A stretch of 5,666 nt of DNA. Origin: Ignavibacteria bacterium UBA6688. Lineage in GTDB: Bacteria; Bacteroidota; Ignavibacteria; UBA10030. This document shows positions 1-5,397 of the stretch, piece after piece. How positions within the stretch are numbered: the first letter of the stretch is position 1; each line of letters opens with the position of its first letter. The stretch is taken from positions 267 through 5,932 of the forward strand of contig DKJQ01000360.1 in NCBI GenBank assembly GCA_002454845.1, read 5' to 3'. The notes under the pieces are model-generated. The model did no database searches. It had not been told where the DNA came from and saw nothing but the letters and a program-made list of their open reading frames with translations. The translations under genes were made by a program, and so were the position numbers.

Positions 1-354
1 AAAAACAAACCCGCCGAGATCGGCCTTACGTATATCTACGGCATCGGCCGGACGTCCGCGAAGGACATCCTCTCGAAAGCAAAGGTCGATTTCCACAAAC
101 GGGTAGCGGAACTGAACGACGAAGAAGTCGCAGCGATCCGGGCAGTGATCCAGAGCGACTACAAAGTCGAAGGCGCGCTTCGGAGCGAAGTGCAGATGAA
201 CGTCAAGCGGTTGATGGACATCGGGTGCTACCGCGGTCTGCGCCATCGGAAAGGGCTCCCCGCGCGGGGCCAGCGGACCCGCACGAACGCCCGTACCAGG
301 AAAGGTAAGCGCAAGACGGTCGCCGGCAAGAAGAAGGCGGCAGAGAAGAAGTAA
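1..354 (+). CDS. rpsM: 30S ribosomal protein S13 (uS13), 5'-truncated
   Basis: S13 sits in the head of the 30S subunit, where it contacts the P-site tRNA and forms bridges to the 50S subunit. The window opens inside the gene in frame 1. The 117 visible residues begin KNKPAEIGLTYIYGIGR, the usual S13 helix-two-turn-helix region, so only about ten N-terminal residues are missing. The basic C-terminal signature RGLRHRKGLPARGQRTRT starts at visible residue 78 and is followed by TNARTRKGK and a lysine-rich tail (KKKAAEKK) before the TAA stop. It is the first visible gene of the alpha operon, with rpsK next after an 82-nt spacer. Family identity is essentially certain. The true start, and any S4-type translational operator ahead of it, are outside the window. 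Confidence 0.98.
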   Translation, partial: KNKPAEIGLTYIYGIGRTSAKDILSKAKVDFHKRVAELNDEEVAAIRAVIQSDYKVEGALRSEVQMNVKRLMDIGCYRGLRHRKGLPARGQRTRTNARTRKGKRKTVAGKKKAAEKK

Positions 355-424
355 CATGCCTCTGTTCCCCAAGGAGCGGATGGCACGAGGGAGCGAGGGT
401 GGAATCTCCCGCAAAATATTGTAA

Positions 425-429
425 AGGAG
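425..429 (+). promoter_or_regulatory. Shine-Dalgarno site that decides the rpsK start
   Basis: AGGAG lies one nt before ATG 431 and seven nt before GTG 437. Known SD spacing rules (about 5-9 nt) favour the GTG, so the ATG is probably not used. The TAA at 422-424 immediately before this site ends a possible 14-codon reading frame (380-424). Confidence 0.75.
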
Positions 430-436
430 AATGGTT

Positions 437-835
437 GTGGCAAAACAAACAGCAGCCCCGGTTGTCAAGAAGAAAAAGAAAGTCCATGTTGATACGAACG
501 GAAAAGCGTTCGTCAAGGCAACGTTCAACAATGTCCAGGTGACGTTGACCGACACGTACGGCAACGTGATTGCCTGGTCGTCGGCCGGACGGAACGGTTT
601 CAAAGGGTCGCGCAAGAACACGCCCTTCGCTGCGCAAGTCTCGGCTGAAGCAGCGGCGAAAGAAGCGCACGACCTCGGGTTGCGGCGTGTCGAAGTGTTT
701 ATCAAGGGACCCGGATCGGGACGCGAGGCGGCTGTACGCTCGCTCCAATCCGCGGGGCTCGAAATCACCATGATCCGTGATATCACCCCGATCCCCCATA
801 ACGGCTGCCGGCCGCCCAAACGGCGAAGAGTCTAA
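437..835 (+). CDS. rpsK: 30S ribosomal protein S11 (uS11)
   Basis: S11 lies on the 30S platform and helps shape the 16S rRNA region near the E site and the mRNA exit. The 132-residue product has a lysine-rich N-terminal arm (KKKKK at 11-15), then the family core with NGKAFVKATFNN (21-32), the glycine-rich turn IKGPGSGREAAVRSLQ (89-104), and the C-terminal signature ITPIPHNGCRPPKRRRV (116-132). I chose GTG at 437 rather than ATG at 431: the SD sequence AGGAG (425-429) is seven nt from the GTG but only one nt from the ATG, and starting at GTG gives the usual N-terminus MAKQ. The ATG reading would add two residues (MV). Length is normal for the family. It lies between rpsM and rpsD, as in most bacterial alpha operons. 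Confidence 0.97.
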   Translation: MAKQTAAPVVKKKKKVHVDTNGKAFVKATFNNVQVTLTDTYGNVIAWSSAGRNGFKGSRKNTPFAAQVSAEAAAKEAHDLGLRRVEVFIKGPGSGREAAVRSLQSAGLEITMIRDITPIPHNGCRPPKRRRV

Positions 836-867
836 CCCGGAGAGCCCAGGCAGGGAGCGGAAGTGAC

Positions 868-883
868 CGGGAGTTTGCTCCCG
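868..883 (+). other. Stem-loop in the rpsK-rpsD spacer
   Basis: CGGGAG (868-873) and CTCCCG (878-883) form a perfect 6-bp stem around the tetraloop TTTG, followed by only three T residues. The T tract is too short for a convincing terminator. The 3' arm can instead pair with an upstream copy, GGGAGC (853-858, with 877-882), so two mutually exclusive folds are possible. The stem ends 44 nt before the rpsD start. It could be an attenuator, a processing site or mRNA-stabilising structure, or have no role. Confidence 0.4.
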
Positions 884-927
884 TTTCGACTTCGGAAATC
901 GAGTATCGAACATCAAGCAGGAGAATT

Positions 928-1557
928 ATGGCAAGGTATATTGATGCCAGTTGCAGGTTGTGCCGGCGGGAACGCCAGAAATTGTTTCTCAAGGGGACTA
1001 AATGCTACACGGAGAAGTGCCCGGTGGAGAAGCGCAGCTTTCCCCCTGGTCAGCATGGACAGAACCGCCGTCAGAAGATTTCGGAATACGGTGTTCAGTT
1101 GCGTGAGAAACAGAAGGTGAAACGTTCGTACGGCCTGCTGGAGCGGCAGTTCCGCAATTATTTCGAGCGCGCGTTGAAGCAGACCGGCCGCACCGGCGAA
1201 ACCCTGGTGAAGATCCTTGAACGCCGGCTGGACAACGTGGTCTACCGTTTGGGACTTGCCCCCTCGCGCAAGGCGGCACGGCAGTTGGTGCTCCATCGCC
1301 ATTTTACCGTGAACAATGGTATTGTCGACATCCCCTCGTACTTGCTAACGCCGGGGGATGTCATCCAGGTCCGCGACAAGAGCAAGAAACTGGACCTGAT
1401 CCATTCGTCCATGAAGAGGATGAAGGATACAACCATGCTCCCCTGGTTGAGCCTGGATAAAGCGAGCCTGACCGGCACGTTCCTGCAGGTCCCGGAACGG
1501 GCCGATGTTCCCTTGAACGCGAACGAACAACTCATCGTCGAGTTGTACTCGAAGTAA
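928..1557 (+). CDS. rpsD: 30S ribosomal protein S4 (uS4), zinc-binding form
   Basis: S4 is a primary 16S rRNA binder that nucleates 30S body assembly. In many bacteria it also represses alpha-operon translation. The product has 209 residues, a normal length. The N-terminal zinc site is intact: C9, C12, C26 and C31 in a CX2C-X13-CX4C layout. This is the C+ form known from Thermus S4. The PPGQHGQ motif follows at 39-45 and LREKQKVKRSYG at 58-69. The S4 RNA-binding domain spans roughly 98-160, including RLDNVVYRLG and SRKAARQLV. The C-terminus NEQLIVELYSK is typical. ATG 928 has AGGAG at 919-923, a slightly short 4-nt spacing. It sits 92 nt after rpsK and 96 nt before rpoA. The zinc-free paralogue that some genomes encode is not seen here. 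Confidence 0.98.
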   Translation: MARYIDASCRLCRRERQKLFLKGTKCYTEKCPVEKRSFPPGQHGQNRRQKISEYGVQLREKQKVKRSYGLLERQFRNYFERALKQTGRTGETLVKILERRLDNVVYRLGLAPSRKAARQLVLHRHFTVNNGIVDIPSYLLTPGDVIQVRDKSKKLDLIHSSMKRMKDTTMLPWLSLDKASLTGTFLQVPERADVPLNANEQLIVELYSK

Positions 1558-1572
1558 GAGTGCTGTTTTTTT
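1545..1572 (+). terminator. Weak terminator-like structure at the rpsD stop
   Basis: A 6-bp stem (1545-1550 with 1558-1563, including one G-T pair) with a 7-nt loop spanning the rpsD stop codon is followed two nt later by seven T residues (1566-1572). This has the layout of an intrinsic terminator, but the stem is short and not GC-rich. A competing 5-bp hairpin, CGAGT-TGT-ACTCG, lies at 1539-1551. If active it would be a partial terminator that sets rpoA expression relative to the ribosomal proteins, because rpoA is still expected to be read from upstream. It may simply be a T run. Confidence 0.3.
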
Positions 1573-1584
1573 ATTCACCAAGAT

Positions 1585-1608
1585 GCCCGCGCCGGTGCAT
1601 GGCCGGGT
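1585..1608 (+). other. GC-rich stem-loop in the rpoA leader
   Basis: CCCG (1586-1589) pairs with CGGG (1604-1607), and after one bulged C, GCC (1591-1593) pairs with GGC (1601-1603). A possible G-T pair (1585 with 1608) extends the base, and the loop is seven nt. It is the first of two hairpins between the T run after rpsD and the rpoA start. No function can be assigned from sequence alone. Confidence 0.35.
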
Positions 1609-1623
1609 CCGAATTATCAATCA

Positions 1624-1642
1624 CCCTGCGATGGGCAGGGGG
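1624..1642 (+). promoter_or_regulatory. Hairpin overlapping the rpoA ribosome-binding site
   Basis: CCCTGC (1624-1629) and GCAGGG (1635-1640) form a perfect 6-bp stem with a 5-nt loop. The only purine-rich SD-like stretch before rpoA, AGGGGGAAAGAG (1637-1648), begins inside the 3' arm. Folding would hide its G-rich half, leaving AAAGAG (1643-1648) exposed 5 nt before the ATG. This is the arrangement expected for translational control or for coupling to upstream ribosomes. Function is inferred. Confidence 0.4.
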
Positions 1643-1653
1643 AAAGAGTACGT

Positions 1654-2643
1654 ATGAGCAACGCCTTAGTGCAAATGCCGGAAAAGATCGAGCTGGATGA
1701 GAGCAGTTATACTGCCACCTTCGGCCGGTTCACCGTTCAGCCACTGGAAAAGGGATTCGGTGTGACAATCGGGAATTCGTTCCGCCGGGTCCTCCTGTCG
1801 TCACTCCCCGGAACAGCGATCACCGCAATCCGGGTCGAGGGCATTCAACATGAGTTCTCCACGGTCAAAGGAGTGGTCGAGGATGTGGCCGAGCTGATCC
1901 TCAACCTCAAACAGGTCCGCATCAAGCCGATCAATAAGAAGCTGACGAAGGTCATGATTCCCCTGAAAGGGCCTGGTGTATTCAAGGCCGGGGATATTCT
2001 GAAGGCGTCGTCCGAGATCGAGGTCCTGAACCCGGAGCTTCACATTGCCACCTTGAACAAGGACGCGAACTTCGAATTGGAATTGCGCCTGGGCCGCGGC
2101 AAGGGGTATGTGCCGTCGGAAGAGAACAAGGCGCCCGACCAGCCTCTCGGGATGGTGGCGATCGATTCGATCTTCACGCCGATCCGGAATGTCCGATTTT
2201 TCGTTGAACCGACCCGCGTAGGGGGACAGACGGATTTCGAAAAACTGATTATCGAAATCGAAACCGACGGTTCCATTACGCCGGAGGACGGCCTGACGCA
2301 CGCCGGAAAAATCCTGCGGGATCATATCCAGCTGTTCATCAACTTTGACATGGAACCGGAATCGGAGAAGGTCGAAACCGAACAGGATGCGGAGTTCCAA
2401 CGCATCCGGAAGACCCTCAAAATGTCGGTCGACGAGCTCGAGCTTTCGGTCCGATCCCACAATTGCCTCCGATCCGCCAGCATCAAAACAATGGCGGACC
2501 TCGTGCGCAGGGAAGAGGGGGAGTTGCTGAAGTTTCGCAACTTCGGGCGGAAGTCGCTTGCCGAGCTCGCCGAGATCGTCGAGCAGCACAACCTGGTGTT
2601 TGGGATGGATGTGGACAAGTACCTGAAGGATGGAGATCACTAA
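1654..2643 (+). CDS. rpoA: DNA-directed RNA polymerase subunit alpha
   Basis: The alpha subunit dimerises to scaffold beta and beta' in RNA polymerase, and its C-terminal domain binds UP-element DNA and activators. The product has 329 residues, full length. The N-terminal domain (about 1-235) carries NSFRRVLLSSLPG (41-53, dimer and beta-contact region), VLNPELHIATL (124-134), GRGKGYVP (147-154) and the block SIFTPIRNVRFFVEPTRVGG (172-191). A charged linker (about 236-255) leads to the C-terminal domain (about 256-322). There SVRSHNCL holds R267, equivalent to the DNA-contacting R265 of E. coli, followed by LLKFRNFGRKSLAEL (291-305). The start is ATG 1654; an in-frame ATG at 1675 would remove the first seven residues and is less likely. 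The SD is weak and partly inside a hairpin. The neighbour rplQ is unusually far away (134 nt) because a repeat intervenes. Confidence 0.98.
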   Translation: MSNALVQMPEKIELDESSYTATFGRFTVQPLEKGFGVTIGNSFRRVLLSSLPGTAITAIRVEGIQHEFSTVKGVVEDVAELILNLKQVRIKPINKKLTKVMIPLKGPGVFKAGDILKASSEIEVLNPELHIATLNKDANFELELRLGRGKGYVPSEENKAPDQPLGMVAIDSIFTPIRNVRFFVEPTRVGGQTDFEKLIIEIETDGSITPEDGLTHAGKILRDHIQLFINFDMEPESEKVETEQDAEFQRIRKTLKMSVDELELSVRSHNCLRSASIKTMADLVRREEGELLKFRNFGRKSLAELAEIVEQHNLVFGMDVDKYLKDGDH

Positions 2644-2662
2644 CAGTCTTTTGAAGGACTTT

Positions 2663-2745
2663 GCCACTAAGACACGAAGTCACAAAGTAAAACATGTATC
2701 GTGAAACTTTTTGGCGACACCTTCGTGTCTTCGTGACTTTGTGGC
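2663..2745 (+). repeat. Imperfect inverted repeat of CACNAAGW units between rpoA and rplQ
   Basis: The left arm (2663-2687) opens with GC and then three consecutive 8-nt units: CACTAAGA (2665-2672), CACGAAGT (2673-2680) and CACAAAGT (2681-2688). The right arm (2721-2745) is the reverse complement of the same pattern and ends GTGGC. Pairing 2663-2687 with 2721-2745 gives 21 of 25 base pairs around a 33-nt loop (2688-2720). Three of the four mismatches (T-T, A-A, T-T) fall at 8- or 4-nt steps. I recall similar GCCAC/CACGAAG-type palindromes scattered between genes of many bacteria and metagenome bins; that is recollection, not a search. There is no transposase or clear target duplication here, so it resembles a small non-autonomous or REP-like element. 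It lies inside the expected operon transcript. Confidence 0.8.
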
Positions 2746-2777
2746 GATCAATACGGGCTCTTTAAGGATAAAAGGAT

Positions 2778-3392
2778 ATGCGTCATTTAAACTCAGGAAG
2801 AAAGTTAGGCAGGACGGCAAGTCACCGGAAGGCGACCCTCTCCGCGTTGAGCGTCTCGCTGATCCAGCACAAGCGCATTCGCACGACGACGGCGAAGGCA
2901 AAAGAGGCCCGCACCGTGGTTGAGAAGCTCATCTCTCGTGCCAAGCGAGCCGTCGTGAAAGAAACGGACGGGAAGCAAAAGGATGTCCATGCGCGCCGCC
3001 TGGTGTTCGCGTTCCTGCGCGATCGTACGGCGGTGTCCACACTCTTCAACGACATTGCCCCAAAAGTGGCAAACCGTCCGGGCGGGTACACCCGTGTGGT
3101 GAAGCTCGGTCGGCGGCTCGGTGACGGCGCCGAGATTGCAATTCTCGAGCTCGTCGATTATAACACCGGGCAGGAAAAGGCCGCAGCCAAAACGGCGGCA
3201 AAAACTGCAACGACGAAGAAGAAACCAGGCAAGAAACCCAAAGCGGAACCCGCAGCGGATGCACGGAAGAAAACCGGAAAGCCTGACGCGGGAAAGCACG
3301 CGGCTGCTGCTGGGGCTGAGACCGAAGCTCCAGACGCTGAGGCCACGGATGCGGAAGCAAAAGCGGAAAGCCCAAAAACGACCAAGGCGTAA
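2778..3392 (+). CDS. rplQ: 50S ribosomal protein L17 (bL17) with long low-complexity tail
   Basis: L17 binds 23S rRNA near the peptide exit tunnel and is needed for 50S assembly. The 204-residue product has a normal L17 core (about 1-129): it starts MRHLNSGRKLGRTASHRKA, then LIQHKRIRTTTAKAKEAR (29-46), a basic central part with LRDRTAVSTLF (80-90), PGGYTRVVKLGRRLGDGAE (101-119) and the final strand ILELVDYN (122-129). Residues 130-204 are an extra tail, first Lys/Ala/Thr-rich and basic (about 133-174), then Ala/Glu/Asp-rich and acidic (about 180-198). Tails of this kind occur in FCB-group L17; E. coli L17 (127 residues) lacks one. ATG 2778 has AAGGA at 2764-2768, nine nt upstream. It follows rpoA as usual but after the repeat at 2663-2745. 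Confidence 0.97.
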   Translation: MRHLNSGRKLGRTASHRKATLSALSVSLIQHKRIRTTTAKAKEARTVVEKLISRAKRAVVKETDGKQKDVHARRLVFAFLRDRTAVSTLFNDIAPKVANRPGGYTRVVKLGRRLGDGAEIAILELVDYNTGQEKAAAKTAAKTATTKKKPGKKPKAEPAADARKKTGKPDAGKHAAAAGAETEAPDAEATDAEAKAESPKTTKA

Positions 3393-3402
3393 AGGGGTCC
3401 CT

Positions 3403-3422
3403 GCCGCGATGACTGTTGCGGC
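3403..3422 (+). other. Stem-loop in the rplQ-engB spacer
   Basis: GCCGCGA (3403-3409) and TTGCGGC (3416-3422) form a 7-bp stem with one G-T pair and a 6-nt loop. No T tract follows, so it is not an intrinsic terminator, and engB is probably reached by read-through from rplQ. It could protect or mark the mRNA between the two genes. Function is unknown. Confidence 0.35.
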
Positions 3423-3467
3423 TGGACACAGCGTTCCGTTGATGTTTCATTAAAGAGAGGTACGAGC

Positions 3468-4097
3468 ATGCTGAAGATTACTTCTGCTGAATTCCTGCAA
3501 GGCGTAGCTGATCTTCGCCAACTCCCGAAAAACGAGATGAAGGAAATTCTCTTCATCGGGCGTTCGAATGTCGGGAAGTCATCGCTGTTGAATAAGATGT
3601 GCAATCGGAAGAACCTCGCCCGCTCAAGCTCCACGCCCGGCAAGACCCGCGAGATCAATTATTATATCATCAACAACGGGTTCTATTTTGTGGACCTTCC
3701 GGGGTACGGTTACGCCAAGGTCCCGGAACAGATGCGGGCCGGCTGGAAGCGGCTGATCGAGGATTTTCTGAAGCGGGGCGGGCCGATCGCGCTTGCCATG
3801 CAGCTCATCGACTCCCGCCAGGAACCGACACCGCTCGACCTGATGATGATGGACTGGCTCGATTACTACGAAGTTCCTTATCTTCTCATCCTCACGAAGT
3901 CCGATAAGCTCCCGAACAGCAAGCTGACGAAGCAACTCGAGGCCTACCAGGAGCGCTTCCATTCCCAACTCACCGATGGCTGTTGCCGCGGTATCGTCCC
4001 CTTTTCGGTCGTGACCGCCGACGGGAAGAGCGACCTGCTCAAGCTGATCGAACAGCACCTCGACGAGAAACCGCGCGAGAAGAAGGAAGCCGTCTGA
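3468..4097 (+). CDS. engB: Ribosome-biogenesis GTPase EngB (YsxC/YihA family)
   Basis: EngB is a TRAFAC-class GTPase that binds the 50S precursor and is essential for late large-subunit assembly in the bacteria where it has been tested. The 209-residue product has all the expected motifs: G1 GRSNVGKS (31-38), G2 TPGKT (56-60) with NYYIINNGFYFVDLPGYGYA running into G3 DLPG (76-79), G4 TKSD (143-146), and a G5 region around FSVVTADG (179-186). The sequence after G3, AKVPEQMRAGWKRLIEDFL, is typical of EngB rather than Era or Der. The length is normal and the C-terminus is charged. ATG 3468 has AGAGG at 3456-3460, seven nt upstream. It lies 75 nt after rplQ with no terminator between, so it is probably the last gene of the alpha-operon transcript. 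A strong terminator follows its stop by 25 nt. Confidence 0.96.
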   Translation: MLKITSAEFLQGVADLRQLPKNEMKEILFIGRSNVGKSSLLNKMCNRKNLARSSSTPGKTREINYYIINNGFYFVDLPGYGYAKVPEQMRAGWKRLIEDFLKRGGPIALAMQLIDSRQEPTPLDLMMMDWLDYYEVPYLLILTKSDKLPNSKLTKQLEAYQERFHSQLTDGCCRGIVPFSVVTADGKSDLLKLIEQHLDEKPREKKEAV

Positions 4098-4122
4098 ATC
4101 TGAGCGATACTCTCTTAATAAT

Positions 4123-4149
4123 AAAACCCCAACTCCGGTTGGGGTTTTT
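4123..4149 (+). terminator. Rho-independent terminator after engB
   Basis: CCCCAAC (4127-4133) and GTTGGGG (4138-4144) form a perfect 7-bp stem around the tetraloop TCCG. It is flanked by AAAA (4123-4126) and by TTTTT (4145-4149), so pairing can extend to 11 bp. The structure begins 25 nt after the engB stop and is the only strong intrinsic terminator in the window. It marks the end of the ribosomal-protein unit. The A/T symmetry would allow some activity on the other strand too, but no gene faces it from downstream. Confidence 0.93.
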
Positions 4150-4175
4150 GCTTTATTGCCCCTTTGTCCCTTCCC

Positions 4176-4204
4176 TTGCTTATCGCGCGTTCAATCCTTA
4201 TTTT
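4176..4204 (+). promoter_or_regulatory. Possible promoter for the aminotransferase-serA unit
   Basis: TTGCTT (4176-4181) and TATTTT (4199-4204) are separated by 17 nt and match the sigma-70 consensus at 3 of 6 and 4 of 6 positions. The site falls between the engB terminator and the aminotransferase start, where a promoter is expected. The match is weak, and the organism's own consensus may differ. Apart from this and a ribosome-binding site, the 4150-4250 spacer shows nothing clear. Confidence 0.25.
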
Positions 4205-4250
4205 CTTGGCGAAATGCATCTACGGTTCACTCGACTCTGAAGGGAAGCAC

Positions 4251-5390
4251 TTGAAAAAGCGACTGTTTACTCCGGGACCGACACCGGTCCCGGAGACTGT
4301 GATGTTGAAGATGGCGGAGCCGATCATGCATCACCGCCACCCCGAATTCACCGAAATTCTCACCCGCGTGAACCTGAACCTGAAGTACCTCTTCCAGACT
4401 GAGCAACCGGTCCTCACGTTGACCAGCTCCGGTACAGGCGGTGTCGAAGCGACGTTCGTGAACCTCTTCTCCCCGGGAGATACTGTCATTGCCGTGAACG
4501 GCGGAAAGTTCGGTGAGCGATGGGTCAAGATGCCGAAGGCGTTTGGTTTGAATGCGGTCGAAATTAAGACGCATTGGGGAAAAGCACCGACCCAGGACCA
4601 GGTTCTCGATGCTCTCCGGCTCCACCCGGATGCCAAAGCGGTCTACCTTGTTCACAGCGAGACCTCCACGGGCACGGCAACGGATATCAAAACCCTCGCC
4701 GCCGTCATTCGCGAGCACTCGAAGGCGTTGGTCTGCGTCGACGGGATTACCGCGATCGGGGCCCATGAGTTCCGATTTGACGAATGGGGGATCGATGCAT
4801 GCGTTACCGGTTCGCAGAAAGGGTTGATGATTCCTCCCGGACTCGCCTTTGTCGCACTGAGCCAGCGAGCGATCCAGGCCATGGAGACCGCGAAGTTACC
4901 GAGGTTCTATTTCGACCTCCGTAAGGCCCTGAAATCCCATGGGGCGAACGATACGCCCTGGACGCCGGCGATCACCCTCGTCATCGGGGTGGATGCCGCC
5001 CTGCAGATGATCCGGGAGGAAGGGATCGAGAATGTCTGGCGCCGCCACGAACGACTGGCAACCGCTTTGCGGGAAGGGATCAGAGGCCTTGGGCTCAAGC
5101 TGTTCTCCGACTCCCCCTCATTCGCCGTCACGCCGGTCTGGCTGCCGGAGGGAGTTGATTGGAAAGTCTTTAACAAAACCCTCAAGGGAAAGTACGGTAT
5201 CACCATTGCCGGAGGGCAGGATGACTATGCGGGAAAGATCTTCCGTATCTCTCACCTCGGGTATTACGACGAGCTCGACATGACAACCATGCTCTCCGCA
5301 TTGGAGATGACCCTTTCCGGGTGCGGTTATGAGTTTGAGCTGGGGAGCGGGCTCCGCGCAGCACAGGCTTACCTTACGGGTTCCGCGTGA
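4251..5390 (+). CDS. Class V PLP-dependent aminotransferase (serine-pyruvate/alanine-glyoxylate type)
   Basis: This is a fold-type I pyridoxal-phosphate aminotransferase of the alanine-glyoxylate/serine-pyruvate group, probably a cytosolic homodimer. From TTG 4251 the product is 379 residues, the normal family length, and starts MKKRLFTPGPTPVP, the typical N-terminus. SSGTGG (59-64) binds the cofactor phosphate, ETSTG (137-141) lies near the ring, D164 in VCVDGITAIG should contact the pyridine nitrogen, K190 in TGSQKG is the Schiff-base lysine, and R332 in FRISHLG should bind the substrate carboxylate. The frame stays open back to TTG 4164, but those 29 extra codons translate spacer, and only TTG 4251 pairs with a GAAGGGAAG site just upstream and fits the family start. 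With serA 57 nt downstream, it probably acts as the phosphoserine transaminase in serine synthesis. Alanine-glyoxylate, serine-glyoxylate or aspartate transamination remain possible. Confidence 0.93.
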   Translation: MKKRLFTPGPTPVPETVMLKMAEPIMHHRHPEFTEILTRVNLNLKYLFQTEQPVLTLTSSGTGGVEATFVNLFSPGDTVIAVNGGKFGERWVKMPKAFGLNAVEIKTHWGKAPTQDQVLDALRLHPDAKAVYLVHSETSTGTATDIKTLAAVIREHSKALVCVDGITAIGAHEFRFDEWGIDACVTGSQKGLMIPPGLAFVALSQRAIQAMETAKLPRFYFDLRKALKSHGANDTPWTPAITLVIGVDAALQMIREEGIENVWRRHERLATALREGIRGLGLKLFSDSPSFAVTPVWLPEGVDWKVFNKTLKGKYGITIAGGQDDYAGKIFRISHLGYYDELDMTTMLSALEMTLSGCGYEFELGSGLRAAQAYLTGSA

Positions 5391-5397
5391 CCTGCAA

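Noticed and set aside
203..916. Long reverse-strand open frame opposite rpsM-rpsK (237 codons)
   Set aside because: It lies opposite two certain ribosomal-protein genes, its translation has no recognisable domain and is rich in Arg, Ser, Pro and Cys, as expected for the antisense of GC-rich coding DNA.
2645..2660. Small hairpin just after the rpoA stop (AGTCTT/AGGACT)
   Set aside because: The 6-bp stem is AT-rich with one G-T pair and only three T residues follow, so it cannot be supported as a terminator.
1801..2667. Long reverse-strand open frame opposite rpoA (288 codons)
   Set aside because: It is a shadow of rpoA: stop-free because of the codon bias of the sense gene, with no family resemblance and a start inside the 3' spacer.
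2711..2923. Forward 70-codon open frame running from the repeat into rplQ
   Set aside because: Its first part is translated CACNAAGW repeat and the rest is an out-of-frame reading of rplQ. Short proteins of this look are common mis-annotations over such repeats.
3893..3900. Another exact CACGAAGT unit inside engB
   Set aside because: It encodes Thr-Lys of the essential TKSD nucleotide-binding motif and has no neighbouring units, so it is a coincidental match to the repeat unit.
4164..4250. 29-residue N-terminal extension of the aminotransferase with a hydrophobic look
   Set aside because: It begins at a TTG only 15 nt after the terminator, has no SD, and extends beyond the normal family N-terminus. 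A signal or membrane segment would not suit a cytosolic PLP enzyme, so the TTG at 4251 is preferred.
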